A program made the position numbers and the translations under genes. Below the pieces are notes generated by a model. It searched no databases and was not told where the DNA came from. It saw nothing but the letters and a program-made list of their open reading frames with translations. Positions 25,956-40,600 of a DNA stretch of 64,000 bases are shown piece by piece. Source of the stretch: Pholis gunnellus (taxonomy: Eukaryota; Chordata; Actinopteri; Perciformes; Pholidae); contig OU342809.1 of the NCBI GenBank assembly GCA_910591455.2, positions 17,952,427 to 18,016,426 on the forward strand. Direction: 5' to 3'. Numbering within the stretch: position 1 is the first letter of the stretch; each line of letters starts with the position of its first letter.

Positions 25956-25993
25956 ATGAGGTTTAAACGGAACGGGTCCTACACGCTGAACAG
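25956..25993 (+). CDS. mob2: mob2 alternative first coding exon 1b
   Basis: ATG at 25956 opens MRFKRNGSYTLN plus two bases (AG), then the donor GTAAGA. The open phase of 2 matches exon 2, so splicing gives MRFKRNGSYTLNR-KSKTKPNGKK and a 245-residue protein in place of 238. The ATG has A at -3. The segment is basic and hydroxyl-rich, with no signal peptide or hydrophobic stretch. I do not firmly remember a published isoform with this start. The support is the combination of start context, donor, phase and upstream promoter-like sequence. A chance match cannot be excluded without transcript data. Confidence 0.6.
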
Positions 25994-26581
25994 GTAAGAG
26001 ACGGACGTCATGTTGGCAGCGGTTACTTGATAACGTGTTATCCATATGGAGAGGAAGAGGAGGAGTAGGAAGAGGAGGTTTTGTTACATGCTTAGCTCAT
26101 AAATCAGTTCACTTTCCCCTGTGATGCTCCCATGGAGGCTCGCAGTGTCTTTATTGCACTTATATCCTACGATAACTCTTCAATAATGCTAAAGCACACG
26201 TTGACCCTGTTCTTTATTGTGGTCTATATTAAGGTCTACACCTGGTAAGAAATGCACACGTATACAGTACACGCGTATGTATGCAAACAAAATTACATTG
26301 GTAATATCATTTATCATCTCATTGTGGCACCCACGTGTATGACTGTGAGGCAGGATCAGGAGAAACCTGTCTGTCTTGCTTGTAAGGGTGTGGGGGGGTG
26401 TGGGGCTCTCCCTTTTGTTTCCTCAATCCCATTATGGAAAAGAGCAAAATTATCTCTCCGCTCACTCCCTCTTTTATCTTTCTCTCTCCTTCCCCTTGGC
26501 AGAAATACCCCCCTCTTGCCATCCCATCACCTAGCAACTTTGTATGCGTTTGTGTAGCAGTGTGAATGATGTGCACTACGT

Positions 26582-26583
<2 letters not shown>

Positions 26584-26653
<70 letters not shown>
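26584..26653. repeat. Poly-C(32) followed by (AC)n
   Basis: Thirty-two C residues (26584-26615) run directly into a CA array ending at 26653. Confidence 0.95.
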
Positions 26654-26658
<5 letters not shown>

Positions 26659-26925
26659 CACGCACACACGCACACACACACACACACCTACCCTTGACAT
26701 GATTGCAACGGCCTGTGTTCGTATCCTGGCGTTTCTAAACCCAGACACGAGTCGGGTCTTTCCCCGGCCCACTGGTTCGGTCTCCCTCTCTCTCCTCATT
26801 GTGTTATCTCTCCAAGTCACGAGTTTATAAGAAAAAGTCTTTCTTTGTCTGTCCGCCGTCCGGACGGATGTCTTGCTTTTATTGTTGGTCTGGATTTCAT
26901 GATAAGGCCCAAAAGTTTGAGGAAG

Positions 26926-27004
26926 CACACACACACACACTCACACTCACACTCACACTCACACTCACACTCACACTCACACTCACACTCACACACACAC
27001 ACAC
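26926..27004. repeat. CA array with nine TCACAC hexamers
   Basis: A CA tract, then nine perfect TCACAC copies (26941-26994), then CA again. This looks like one T-for-A variant unit amplified inside a CA microsatellite. Confidence 0.95.
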
Positions 27005-27915
27005 TCAAGGCGACCCATGAGAAGTTGCTCATATTGTTGAAAGTGACAGTTAATGTAATGGCAGTTTCACTTCTTTTCACTTTTCCTGTGGCACTCCTCT
27101 TCCCCTTTGCCTTGTTACAGGGCACATGGCCTTCCGCTGGACTTGACACACAGACACAAACCCACTTCCTGACTTTTAGGTACTGAAACACAAAGAGAAC
27201 AAATGAGTGCCAAAAACCCACTTATCGCTGTACACCCCTCCTCTGTTCCTCGTGCAAGATCCCCCTCCCCCTCTCCCCCTCCGCCTTCATTGCATGAGCA
27301 ATGGTGTCACGAGTGTTGCAAGTGTGTATTCCTGTGTGTGTGTTAGTGTGTGCGTGTGTGCAGGTGAGAGGGATGAAGTAATTAAACAGTGAAAGAGGAG
27401 GCCTGTTAGCCTGTTAGCTCCTGGTGACAGGCCTCCAGGGAGGAGGAGGAGGAGGAGGAGGAGGAGGAGGGATGACGTCATGGGATGTAGAAGTGCTTTG
27501 CAGAGCTTCTGCGGTCCGTCTTTGTCATCTTTTATCTCAAAGAGAACAGGAGCAGAGTGGAGCAGCGGAGGGAGGACAAACTGTGTTGTGTGCAGCGGGG
27601 TTAGGTGAAAACATTCGCTAGCTCTGTTGAATCCATCTCACTGTTCAGGAGTTCTTTGATGAGGAAGCGACAGAGTAAAAGCCAAAAGCGTCCCCCTGTG
27701 GTGGCTACATAACTGCCGTCCTGTGAAGGGGGGGGGGGGGCGTCCTCTCTGCCTCTGTTGTCTTTCGGTCGTTTTCTCGGCAGGCTGTAGTGTTTAGTTT
27801 CCTCTGGACGGTTGGGCCGTTTGACATTGAGCGTCAGTGTGCCGCTGTGTCGGCTGCCTTTTGTCGCGGTCTGCTAATCCTGTGTCCTGTCTGACTGCAG
27901 CCTTCGATTACAGCA

Positions 27916-27951
<36 letters not shown>

Positions 27952-28632
27952 GACCGCTGCAGTCCTTTTGGAAGCGTTTGTGTGTGTTTTTGACGTGTAA
28001 GGAAGCAAGTGAACAGCAGAGGGCAAAAGCAAGTTGATCGCTCTCATTGAATGACGAGCGGGAAGAGATGTAAGGAGGCCCATGATTCACCCGGTGTCCT
28101 TCACCTTACTTGCCCACACCACAACACAAGTCCTCCGCAGTGATTGGCTTGCTTCCTGGAGGCCTGCCTCCGCGCTAGCCCCTCCCATCCCGTACCTCTG
28201 CATCATTTGTGTGAATGAAGTGTCCCGGTTATACGTGCACATCCCGTGCTGCACGTTTCCTCATTCACGTGTGCAGTCCCTCCTCTGTGTTGACTCGAGA
28301 GTTGACAATCAGCCACGCTGTTATAATGCAGCCACATGTCACTTCATGTGCAGAAGTATGACGAGCTGTCGACTGGCTGCACTGATTAACTGTCCAGAGA
28401 GGGTTGACGGGAGTTTGACCCCGACTCAGATTGAGCAAAAGGCACGTGTTTGTTTTGTGTGAGCGAAGGGATGTATAGGATGTATACAGATGATTAAGAT
28501 TGCTCTGATTTGCTCGCTCTGTCTCTGTCCCCTGCAGTCCACCCTGTGCTGCCCAGCAGTCAGCATTTTGTTTATGGGACGCTGTTTGCCAAGCTAATCT
28601 TCCCGCCTTTCAAGTGGGAGCCAGCAAGCGAA

Positions 28633-28695
28633 TGAGAGAGAGGGAGAGAGAGAGAAGGAGAGGGAGAGAGAGAGAGGGAGAGGGAGTGAGAGGGA
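28633..28695. repeat. Imperfect GA/GGA purine tract
   Basis: Polypurine plus strand built from GAGAGA and AGGGAG units. Confidence 0.9.
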
Positions 28696-29752
28696 GTGTG
28701 AAAGTGAGGCAGGCAGTTGCAGTAGTTGGAAAGGAGAGGGAGAAAGAGAAACATGCTCAGAGGAGTGAGTCTGGTTTTGTGAATGATTTTTGAAGTATTT
28801 CTGCATATTCACTTGGCTGACTCCCTCATCGGCCTGCGTGCATCCGTCCATCTGTCCGTCCGTCCCGCGTTGAAGACAGATGCCGCTACAGTAGCTGTTC
28901 GATGACACGAGGTGCTATGCTGCAGCCGCTGCACCTGTAGCCGGGTTTTGCAAGAGAGGAGCGGAGACGGGAAGGTGAAAGGGAGGAAGGGTGCACCGCT
29001 GACTGGATGGGGGTTCTGGTGTGCTGCGACTGCTTCTTCTACCGGTAGTGAACAAAGTCTCTCTCTCTTTCCCTCATTGACCTTTCCTTCCCCTTTTACC
29101 GTTGTTGATTGTTGATTGTTGTTGTTTACGTCAAACTCGCCTTTTTCAGCATTCTCCCACTTACATTGTCAGACCTTCACTAACCCCACCCTCCACCCTC
29201 CTCCACATTCACACTCTCTGGTATGCTGCTGCGGTTTTTGTAGGAGACATTTGAGGACGGTGCTGCTGTGGCAGGCAGAGATTCTGCTGTAGTCAGACAC
29301 AAGGGGTATCTTGACTTGTGGTGGGAGGAGGAGGAGGAGGAGGGAGTTGAGGCCAGAGGGACATAAGATGGCACATAGCCATCCTGTTATAGCTGATTTG
29401 AAGGGGAGGTGTGTTCGATGTTGCCGGTGACGGGGTTTGTCAGGAGGGTAGGTTACGACTAGGAATGAAGTGGCATGTAGCCACAAGTCAGCTAGTTATT
29501 CAGGCAACTTTTGCTCTCGTCCTCCTGTGTGCCCTTTTGGCTGTGCACCGCTGTTTGTTTGGACACAGTGTTCCCTTACAAGGGGGCAGGGAGGCGCTTT
29601 TCCATTTTCTTTCTGTTTTGTTGTTGTTTGCAGAGCATTGACCTACCAGGCTGTGCTCTTGTTTTCTTCTGGTCATTACCAGCAGAATTGACCACTGAAC
29701 TATCATGTGTTTGAGAGCCTGTGCCGTGCACTCGTATAGCTGGTTGTTGTGC

Positions 29753-29753
<1 letters not shown>

Positions 29754-29824
<71 letters not shown>
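29754..29824. repeat. (AG)n microsatellite, about 35 units
   Basis: Perfect AG array. A (CA)n lies close by at 30002-30039. Confidence 0.97.
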
Positions 29825-29825
<1 letters not shown>

Positions 29826-29999
29826 GGTAGAGGATTTAAGTTTGACTCTCTGGCAGTCGGAGCAGAAATGAACTGGTTCCCCTCTCTTGTGGTTGTGGGG
29901 ATAGCTAGCCTGAGCCTGTCTTGACTGCTGTATAAAGTCTAAATATAACTTTCTACTTCTCCGAGGAGCGTTTTGATGGCGAGGGTAAAATAGTAGCTT

Positions 30000-30041
<42 letters not shown>

Positions 30042-31512
30042 CACAGCTGGATTAGATCAGGCCTCGCTGTGATTCAGAACTTTGTTTACACTTCACGGCT
30101 ACTCTTAGTATGAATAACAGCCTGTCGTTTATGTGTGTATTAGTGTGTCGTGCATCTGCGAGGCTGCATATGTGTTCTGCATACAGTAGGCCTCGGTGAA
30201 GCACACACAGAAGCCTTGTGAAGGCAGGGGCCTGTGCCAGGAATAGACCTACTTATGTTCTTTTCTCCCCCAGTCCTCGTCAAGGCAGGGTTGGGACCTG
30301 GACAGTGCACTGATGCCTCGTGGGCTCATTAAGACAAAATGGGCCATCACGTCTATTTCTGGCATTTCCTCTCCCTCGGCGTCTTCGTCGGCCAATCAGG
30401 CGTCTAGTCGGTGATGTCATCAGGCTTGATTGGTGTGTGTTTTGGGGGGGGGGCACACCCATCCGAGCAGGTCCTCGTTGACCTCGGCCCGGGCAGGCCC
30501 TCCGTCCCCTGGGCTCCAGTGTTTGGCCTTTCAACAGTAGCATTGTGTGGAGTAGAAACAGCGTCAACTGTAATGTTGATCATCCTGTTTAAAATGGAGC
30601 GATTGAACAGTCTGTCATCGGAGGACATGAAGCAAAATAAGACGGAATCGGCCGACATTTCTCAGCCTTTGCCTTTTTTATTATATATTACAGTCAGGAA
30701 CAAAGACTTACTGTGCTATACTATACGATGCAAATTCAACAAACACTTAATTGCATTAGTATAATTGGATGATATCTCAGTTTAATTACATTTTGAATTA
30801 TGTATTATGTATACTATCATAAAAAAACTGAAGAAGATTAATTATTTTTGTCATCACATGCATGTAAACACACCATTAGAAACCATTTAACACCTATTTA
30901 GAAGAAATGCTTAACATTTTTGTTGTTTTGCTTTCTTGCTGAGATTTAGATTTAAAAAAAAGTCATGCCTTCAATCAGTGCCACTGTAAAGACTGGAGCC
31001 AGCAGCCAGTTATAGCATGTTATATCTCATTTTCTTTATCATACTCTATGTACAAAACCTAACCCTAAAACGAGTTTACTTAAAAAAAAAGTCTGAAGTT
31101 TAAGTTTGTGGCCATCATTGTTCACAATTGCAGCGTGAAAAATAAAATCCCACTGTCCTCTCCGTTATGCGGTTTAATATTTCTGTACCCGTATTATGTG
31201 TTGACGTGTTGCAGGACAGCGGACACATACAGACCTCGAGGCTCCATCACATGACAAGAGCTTGTGTGTGTTTGCCCTCAGTGGATCAGTCGCTAAATGT
31301 TATAATGTACGGTGCAGAACAATAGTTCTGACTGTATCATCACACTGTGTGTGTGTGTGTGTGTTTGTGTGTTAGTGTGTGTTGTATTAGCTGAGCAGGC
31401 CGTACTGTTTTCCATGTGTCTCTCATTAGGCTATCTTTGGCAGGCCTGGCTGCCTCCACAGAGCTGGAGCGTGCAGCTCAACAAGGACGCTATTCTCTCC
31501 TCTATCGAACCC

Positions 31513-31567
31513 CACACTCGTTACACACTCGTTACACACTCGTTACACACTCGTTACACACTCGTTC
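31513..31567. repeat. Five copies of an 11-bp tandem repeat
   Basis: The unit CACACTCGTTA is repeated five times in a row, with only the last base of the fifth copy changed. It is a small minisatellite distinct from the surrounding dinucleotide arrays. Confidence 0.95.
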
Positions 31568-31886
31568 CCCTCGGCCCCGCAGACTCCCTCCGCATATTGC
31601 TGCCCGTCTCTCAGAATCGAGCTGAAATTCTCCGGTCTTTGAGGAAAGTTGGGCTGCTTTAGGAAGCTAAATCATTGTCTATTAAAAGCTTTGCCTGGAG
31701 GAAGTGAATGGAATTATTCCCTGTGGCTGTTGCACTGCACGATCAAGCTGTTTTGTCATTCAGTGCACATACAGTGTAGTCAGTATAGAAGTATTGACCT
31801 GACTGACTGTCCTTCTCTACTTTCACCTGCCCTCCAGTCACTGCGGAGGGCAGAACTCACACATGGGGGCCAGTTGCGTAACAAAG

Positions 31887-32006
<120 letters not shown>

Positions 32007-32185
32007 CAGCCTAGTCCTGCTGGCTCAGGAGATGGAGAAAGAGATGGCCTTGCACTAACCTCACCTCTGCATTTAGATTCACACAGTCAGCCCGCACGCA
32101 CACGCAGTCATGCACACGCTTAATTATAAAAGCTCTGGATGCGGCTCCTTTGCTACTGAAACAACATAATTCAGATAAACATACA

Positions 32186-32186
<1 letters not shown>

Positions 32187-32232
<46 letters not shown>
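32187..32232. repeat. (TA)n microsatellite, about 23 units
   Basis: Perfect TA array about 180 bp after the TG array. Self-complementary, so able to form a cruciform. Confidence 0.97.
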
Positions 32233-32235
<3 letters not shown>

Positions 32236-32716
32236 AAATTACTTGGAAGCAGGGATAAATTGCAAAATCGGGAACACGCTACATGTTTAGAAAACGTAAC
32301 CAGTGCTGATGAGACAAGTATTAGGTGCAGCGTAGCAGAGTGGAAGTTGTCTGTGCGAGACATGGAAAAACTCACAGCTGCTTGGTGGCCCAATTGGCAA
32401 GTGGAGACGGGCTTCATTGGTTTTGGCTCACTCTGTAGGTTGGTCAGGTGGAAGGAAAAGCGTTGGACAGAATTCAGTATCAAAACAAAGGCCTGGGGTG
32501 TTTGTATGTGCTGTAAAGGTGGCAGGGAACACGGTCGTAGCAGTCGTTTCAGCAGCAGCCGATGGCTTCTCTTGGGAACAAGAGGCCCATTTTAAAGGGA
32601 GACAGGAAGTGCCTTGGCGCCTCACTTCCTGTTTGTTGAGTTTGTCCCAGGCGGGACTGAGAGGGATGGGGGGGGGGCCCGTCTGGTGAAGCCCAATTGA
32701 ACGGAGAAGGTGGTAG

Positions 32717-32753
<37 letters not shown>

Positions 32754-33394
32754 TGCCTGCTGCATAGCTGTGTAATTGCCTCAGTGCTGCAGTGCCTTCT
32801 GCAGCTGTGCCCCCTCATTTGTTTCAATTATCTACCATCTGACATGATAGACCCGAGAGGAAAACAGACAAGGAACGTTTTATTATCATCATATTTCATG
32901 CCTTAAAAGCACAGCTGGATCCCACCCTACGTCATGTTCAGATTCATGACAAACACATTCACCTTGCGAGACCATATTTCATCAAGAGAGTAGCCGTGGC
33001 GAAAGAGGCTGCTCTGGAGCGAGCCGGGAAGCTGCAGAGTGCTGACTGCAGCATGTTCTGAGGTGACGTCCGTAACATTTATTATGTTCACTGACCGAAC
33101 TCGGAGGCTGCCGGCCAAACGAGGACTAACCTTGAATACCCTTTTGTACCTTATTGATTTCTACCAGTGTGTGTTATGGACTTCAGTTGCAGTATTTTTT
33201 TCTTCTTCTTCTTCTGTTATTGAAGTCTTTTGCGTTGCAGACAGATGTGCACAATGCACTCGCAAGCCTCCCATCCCCCTCTAGGAGAGATGATGTCACC
33301 AGCATAAGCTCATCTTCCCAGGTGGGAGCCAGTTACTCCTCTAAGCCAATCAGAGGCTTGTTTACACCTGAATCCCCTGGCAAGCAGACACACA

Positions 33395-33425
<31 letters not shown>

Positions 33426-36140
33426 GCTCAACTTAACAGTGTTAAGAGCCGCTGATCTATTCTGCTCATAATAAAGGGTCAGATAATATTTTTCCCTTCA
33501 CAACTCATCCTTTAGCGTAGCATGTGATACATCTGTGCGGCTGCAGCAGTGGAAGGAGGGCGGGGGGGCAGGCAGAGTCCCTGCTCTCGCTGCTCCAAGG
33601 ACATCTATTGATTTGACCTCTCTTGTGTCTCCTTTCAGTCCTCCTCTCTTTTATTTTCCACCGATAGCAGCCTACGCCCACTTCCTTCCCTCCCTCATTG
33701 ATGCTCCATCTATAGACGACAATGCCATTGTTTCCCTCGTTCATACATCTTATTCCCTCTCAGCAGACCGACAGAGGACTCGCTCTAATATTTCCTCCAT
33801 GCCCGTCTCTGACAAAAGGGGCGGGGCCTCACTGGTTTCACCGTCATCTCAGCAAGGCGCAAAACATGCGTGGCTTTGACCCGGAATTTCCAGAACATTT
33901 TGGTGCCGCTTCCCTTTTTGTCTCCTAGCGGCCCTACTCCCGCGTGCACCTCTTCCTCTCCTCTGCTGTGGCCCAGACACATAAACGCACGGCGGCCGAA
34001 AGAAAAAACACCGCTCTGCCACACACGTACACACTTTGTGTTTTTCCTCTTAATTAGCCCCCGAAGATTGATATTTACTGACATCCAAACATGAGATTAT
34101 GTCGTAGCTAATTACTGGAAAACAAGTCTTTGGGCGGAGGACAAAATATAAATAATAATCTCCTGTTGTGTGTTGTCAGTGCTCTGTGTGATGGGACTTG
34201 CATCGGGCTGTCCAGCACAATGTCTTGCTTTTGAGCTGCAGTCGTTTGGTGGCGTTGTTGTTGTTGTTGAGTCATGCATGACTGCCTTCCAAGTATCTTC
34301 CTTGGAGAGCTCAGACTTCCTCTCTGGGTAGGAGAAGTGTCGCTACACACACACACACACACACACACTCACACACACCTATTCATTCAGGTCTAATCTG
34401 AGCTGATTAAAGGTTGAAATGCTCATCAGATATCAGATTACTTTATTGTCCGTTAGATTTGCATAAAAGCGACCATAAACGACCTTGTTTCTTGGCAGTG
34501 TGCTTCCATGAGTCGGGGAGCACCGGCTCGCTCATATTTTCCACCAGCTTGGGTTTTGGTTCGTTAATCCGTCGGCCTCCTTCAGTCACATGCTTCTTCT
34601 CTTCACCTCTTTGCCAAATCCTGGGTGTGACCACTTCCTACGCTTTCATCCGCTCGGTGTTAATCGAACTCGCACAATGGGCCAGAGTTTCCTCTGTTAT
34701 CAGATGGCGGCGAGATCTCGTCTAGTCATCAGGGGAGGAATTTTAGTTTCCCATTTTTTTTTTTTGCTTGACCTCTGAGGATTTTGGGGCTAAACTAACA
34801 CCCTTACATGTTTTTGTTTTCTTAACTTTCTGAGATGATATTCTCTGGTTTTGCTTATCTGCCTAGAGAACAGAATGCACCATGGTCTTTTTTTTTTTTA
34901 ATCAAGCACCTTGTGAACTGTGGTAGATTGTGTGAGCAGCACTAATTAATCTTGCACGGCGTAGGGAGGCACTGGCTGTACTCTTCTTTGAAAATGTCCT
35001 TGTTTCGTTGTGACGAGCGGAGCGGCAGATGTGAGCCTCTGCTGCCGTGACGGCTCCAGCGATGCTCTGCAGAGATACCGGCTACTGTACGAAATGCTCC
35101 CGCTGACGGACACATAATGTTCGCACACACATCTGTGGTGAACGCTGTTAATGAAATTGTGCGCGGACATGAATGTTGTTTTCTCAGAAGCCCGCGTCAT
35201 TCACTGAGATGAGAGACTGTGAGGAAATTTGACAACGGAGGAAGGCCAACACAGGAGATGAGGAACAAATGAGGTTTCATCCTTGAGGAAACGACATCCG
35301 TTAAAATGTTATTCTATGACTGGAACTTTCCAACTTTGTAGACTCAACCAGCCCAGTTTTTTCCACTAAATAAAACAAATGTTTACCCTTCATATTAAAT
35401 GATTGAAAACTACTTTACAAAAGATAAGTACTATGAATAAAATGGTCCTCTCTGTTGAATATAATTCTTGTTTACTGTTCGTCAGTAGCTCAGTCAGTTC
35501 AGTGATCTCGGGGTTAAAGAGCATTGAAGGGGGCGAAATAACAACTCAAACACCAGCGTCGCTGGTCGCTTAACGTGCCACACAGTCTGCTGGAGTCGTG
35601 TTGTCTGCTGATGAAGGAAATGGAGACCTTCCTCCTGGGAAAGTGGTCCCCTAAACCTCTCATTTCATCCCTCAGTTTGTTTGTAACTGTTTGCGGGCCG
35701 AGAGAACGCGCAGTCCCTGCACGAGTGATGTAATACACCTATTGCTGGTGTTAAGAAGCGCACTAATAGGATTTGACTTGTGCTCTTTCGGCAGCATGTT
35801 GATCTTATCAGCTGGTTCTTAAATCATTATCGCTTGTGCTTGACGTGATGGTTTCTCTGATTTTTGGATTGGGGTTATTGGCCCCAGGGCGATGCTGTGC
35901 CACACCCGTCTTTTATCTGATACGGATTTTAAGCATTGTTCACATAGTCTCCTCATTTCATTTTTCACGCTCTGTTGGAGCCCAAAGAGTGACGTGTAGA
36001 ATATCTCGACACATTCCGTGGAGCGGACATGAACTTTGTCTGCTCGTCATCAATCATTCCCCACTGTAGTGAAGTTTGGTTTCTCAGGCTGTCGGTGCAA
36101 ATTACTCAACTCGATGTTAAAGGAACATTCTGTACATTTC

Positions 36141-36144
<4 letters not shown>

Positions 36145-36230
<86 letters not shown>
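36145..36230. repeat. (TG)n microsatellite, about 43 units
   Basis: Perfect TG array in mob2 intron 1. Confidence 0.98.
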
Positions 36231-36231
<1 letters not shown>

Positions 36232-36825
36232 CTGTGAGTATGAGTTTGTTATGGGAAGCGCCATACGTTTCATCCACATTCCCCTCGGTAGGAAATCTGT
36301 GACTAAATGCCCTCATTTAGGAGTTAATGAGCTGGATCGGGGAGGACATGCAGAGAACAGAAAGCCACCCAAACATGTGTGCATGAAACCCACTCCGTCC
36401 TCTTTATCTCTGCATCATTTGCTCTTAAGACTCACCAACAGTCCCCACAGTGCTGACTTTGTGAGCTCTGTCCCGTCTCCTCAAGAGCTCCCAGAAGACT
36501 TTGCATCTTAGCTATTTTGTACTAGTTGTTTCGGGCCGTCGGTGAGCATCTCTTTACCTGACCCCTCCGATTGGTTTGTTACACAGAACCAGCTGAGAGG
36601 CCAGCCATCATTGAAAACTGGGGATGGGGGGGGCGGGCATGAAAAGAGAGCTCTGTTCACCTCACATGTATGCCACCCACACCCACGCACACATCCTGTG
36701 CAAACATGGGCAATCCTTTTCCCGCCACCACCTCTTGGCTTCCTCCATCCCTGTATTCCATGACGGTCTTTCTCCTCCATCCCCTCCACCTTATTCACCA
36801 CTGTTCTCACACACAGACACACACA

Positions 36826-36826
<1 letters not shown>

Positions 36827-36889
<63 letters not shown>
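36827..36889. repeat. (AC)n microsatellite
   Basis: AC array preceded by two AGACAC-interrupted units. Confidence 0.97.
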
Positions 36890-36893
<4 letters not shown>

Positions 36894-37492
36894 GACTACC
36901 TCTTGTGCTCCTGAGCAAACAGTGGCATTTGACCCCCCCCCAGACCTCACCTCTCTTCGCTAAGTGGTTTCACTGGGTAATTGCTGAATTATTGCTTTAT
37001 GTATTTTTTAATGTTTGACACTTTGCTCTCTCTTATGGTCCTGGTATTACTCAGCCACACCAGTAGTGGAAAGTAACTCATTAGGTTTTACAGTCTGCAA
37101 AGGATGATGACGTCTATAGCATCAGCATAGTGCTGGTTTGGTTTCAAGTGTCACAAAAAAAGCACTCACACACACACACACACACAGAGCATCCACACCC
37201 TTATTATAAACCTGGAATGGAAAACTCTGTCTAGCTGTGAGGTTGTGTAAGTTTTAGACTATGTCTGCAGTTATTGGCTTTTTCCAGGGGTGGGTACTGT
37301 TCTCAGCTTATACTCTCAGCTCTCTTCTAGCAAATGCATCTGATGCAAAAAAATGTAAAACAAATAGTTTTCATATCCCTTTTAACTTCTCTACAGAGTC
37401 ATGTTGCTGCTTGTTAGGTTTGACTTCCCTCACCTTGTGTAAACTGTGCACACCTACATTTTGTGCCAGCAGGTGGCAATGTTGCTCTCACA

Positions 37493-37600
<108 letters not shown>

Positions 37601-40600
37601 TAAGGAATGTTCCTCTCACAGTTGTGTTACACTGGAGCTGTAATCTGTTGGTGATGTTTTGGTTTGCTTGAGAAATGTTCAGTATTGTATCTGCAGTTGG
37701 GAGATCAGCAGGTTTAGTGCGCGCTCGTGTCCTAACCCCAGTGCCAAGGTTATCTCATTATTCCCAGGAAAGGCTACATTCTTTTCCTGGTCTTAGGTTT
37801 ATTCGAGTTCTGGGAAGACGCGTAGCCTTCAGTAACCTTTTCTGTTTCCTCCAGCAGTGCACGAGGCGTAACGCATGCAAACACCTAGAGTGCTACAATG
37901 TGCTAGTATAATAACTTGAATATCACGAGAGCCAAACCCCTCTGCTGATGAAGACAGTTTGATCTGATCAAAAGATCCAGAACAGCTCGTAAATGGACCA
38001 TGCGGTCTGACGGTTTTCTCTAATCCCGTTTCCATCGTTAAGAATGAACTCGGCTTATAAGCGGTACTCAACGTTATCTTGAGTCTGTTCCCTTCAGTGA
38101 CTGCTTCTCTTCACCTCTGTTTACGAGGTATAAGTCATTGTATAAGTGCACCCATCAACACTGTCACTCCTTTGTCATGTCATTAATCTCTCTTTTGATG
38201 GAGTGACCGTATAGCAGGAAAGGAAAGCCTCATTACTATTCCACCTGCGGGCCGTGCTGTCTATGAACACCTGTGATGCAGCAGCGTGTTACCAGTTGGT
38301 TCCACAGGTTCGCCTCCTCGCATGACTCTCGTCCACTTTGACCGCTAATCCGTGACCTTTCCCCCTCCGTCAGTTCCCTCAATATTAGCTGACCTTGCAC
38401 CTGATCGTTAAAGCTCACAGGTGCACCCCTGGTTGTGTATGTATGTGTGTGTGTGCGCGCCTCTTAAACTTGACAGACGGGTGTTTGGCTGCCCAGGTGG
38501 TGAATTACTGGATGGATCGAGACTCTCTCCGGCTAAGGAATGTTGGGAGGAGTGCAGCGAGCCGCCAGGGCATGCTGTGACAACCTCCCACATTGAGCCA
38601 AACTCTCTCACTCCTCTCATCCCTAACTTCTGTTATTGCTCTCTTCGTTCACTCCCTTTTCTGGTCTGTTTTTGCCCTCTCTTCACCCATCTCACTTAAC
38701 TAATCTCAACTGCTCCCCCTTTCTCACTTCCTGTTGCCTGTTCTCATCCTCCAATGTTCTCCTCTTCATGTTCCATTCCCGCTGATATGATGGTGGTTAA
38801 TCTAAGCGGTGTCCATGGAAATGGTCATTTATGAAAGTCTGGACACAAGTCTGGTATTTCTCATCTCCTGTCTTCCATCTTGCTAAAGCCCTCTCTTCCT
38901 TTAGTCATAAACCAGTCACAACATGGCCTCCTGTCTTCCAGGCATACTGGGATACTCTCTCAATTTAGAGTTGGCTCCAGAAAATATGCAGAAATAGTTT
39001 TAACATTTCAGAATCTGGATCTAATCTGACTTCTGATTGGATTATGAGCGCAGTGAGCAATCGGGCAATAGAGTAGTCTTTCTTCGTGCCGTTGCTACTG
39101 TTATATGGAACATGAGGTTGAGTCTTTACATGTCACACATCGACCTCCTAAACAAGAAAAGCCAGGTCAAACCAAACGTCTTAGATCTCCTGCTCTTGAC
39201 CTCCTTGAGTTGACTCTTCGTGTTGCTCCTCTTCCTCTCCTCTCCTCTCCTTTTGTTCGTGCAGGCTGCTTGTGCAGAGAGCGACGGCGTGTCTTTGCAT
39301 GCAGCCCTTCCCCGACAGGAATGCAGCGCAAAGGAGAGATGAAGCCAGTGAAGAAAGGGGCACACATGCAGGGAGAGAAAGAGGACTTCAACTCCTAAAG
39401 GGTTGAAAGGAAAGAGATGGGTCAAAGAAGAACTGATATGATAGAAGAAAGGTACTCTAAGCCATTAAGTTCAGAGCTGGACTCCCGTAGGCCCAGTGTG
39501 ATGCAGCATATTCTGGCCCAGGTTCTTGTCCTCGCATGCTGAAAACATGAAGTTGCTTTTGGGGCCTAGATTGGCTGATTCTCCTTTTCTAGGATCAGTT
39601 CTTTCATTTTTCCGGATGGAGATGGTGGCACGCCTATCATATTTCTTTTTTAGCTGTGGCAGCAGAAACGGCTCTCTTTTGTCTCACTGCATCGGTTGCA
39701 TTGCTGGTCGGGTCGATGGGTTCAGTGTGCGGAGTGTCTCCTGGCCCCGCTGACCTTTTTATCTGGGCCTATAGAAAACCCCCCTGCCGGCACTAAAGGC
39801 CTTCAGCCTGCAGTGTTTTCACTGGTTAAGACCTTACCTAAACACACCGCACCACTCCCACACACCCAGAGCGCAATGCCAAGTGGAGGTCTTTTACGGA
39901 GCAACTTGGAACTGCTCTGATTCTTATTTATTCATTCTGCAGTCAACACGATTGGCTGCCTGAGGCGCCCGTCATTTTGATCCCGGCTATGATTGGCTGG
40001 AGATGTGCTTTTGGAGGGGCAGGGACCGAGCTGTTGCCAGGCCCCAAGGCGCATCTGCTGCGGTTGTGACTCATCTGCTGCTGGCCTGGAATCAGTGTTT
40101 TCTTTGTCTGAAATAGGTGGAATGTCCGCTGACTTTCAAACCCAACCTGTTGAGCCAGCCGTCTATGTCTCTCGGCAGCGAAGAGAGCGCTGCAGGCCAA
40201 CTCGCTTTGTCCAAAATGTCCTTATCATTTGGGCAGATTTTAATGTGTTAGCGTGGGTGTTGTAGTTTTAACAGTCCAGTGCCTCTTTCCTGTGTCAGTA
40301 GATGGCTCAAAGTGGCTGCAGTTTTAGTTTTAGATTTTTTTTAACATACCATTCTAACATTTTTTTCCGCCTCCTAACTGCGTTATGACGTCAATGACTT
40401 GAATGACTTGTATTTGGCTCCACCCAAGTCTTTATTTTCCTTGTGTTATCTGTTGGTCTCATCAGTTATTGCTGTAGTTGTCGTGCGCATTGTTACTTCT
40501 TCACTCATCAGATTAAAGCTCAGCACATCCATCAGTCAGCCATTGACGTCAGTGTTTCAATGAACAGCCTTTACTTCTTCTCCTCCCTCTCTTTTTTATG

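Noticed and set aside
39417..39451. Possible further mob2 first exon: ATG GGT CAA ... GAAAG/GTACTC with open phase 2
   Set aside because: The donor GTACTC is weak, there is no promoter-like sequence and the peptide has no resemblance to the other starts. A one-in-three phase match is expected by chance.
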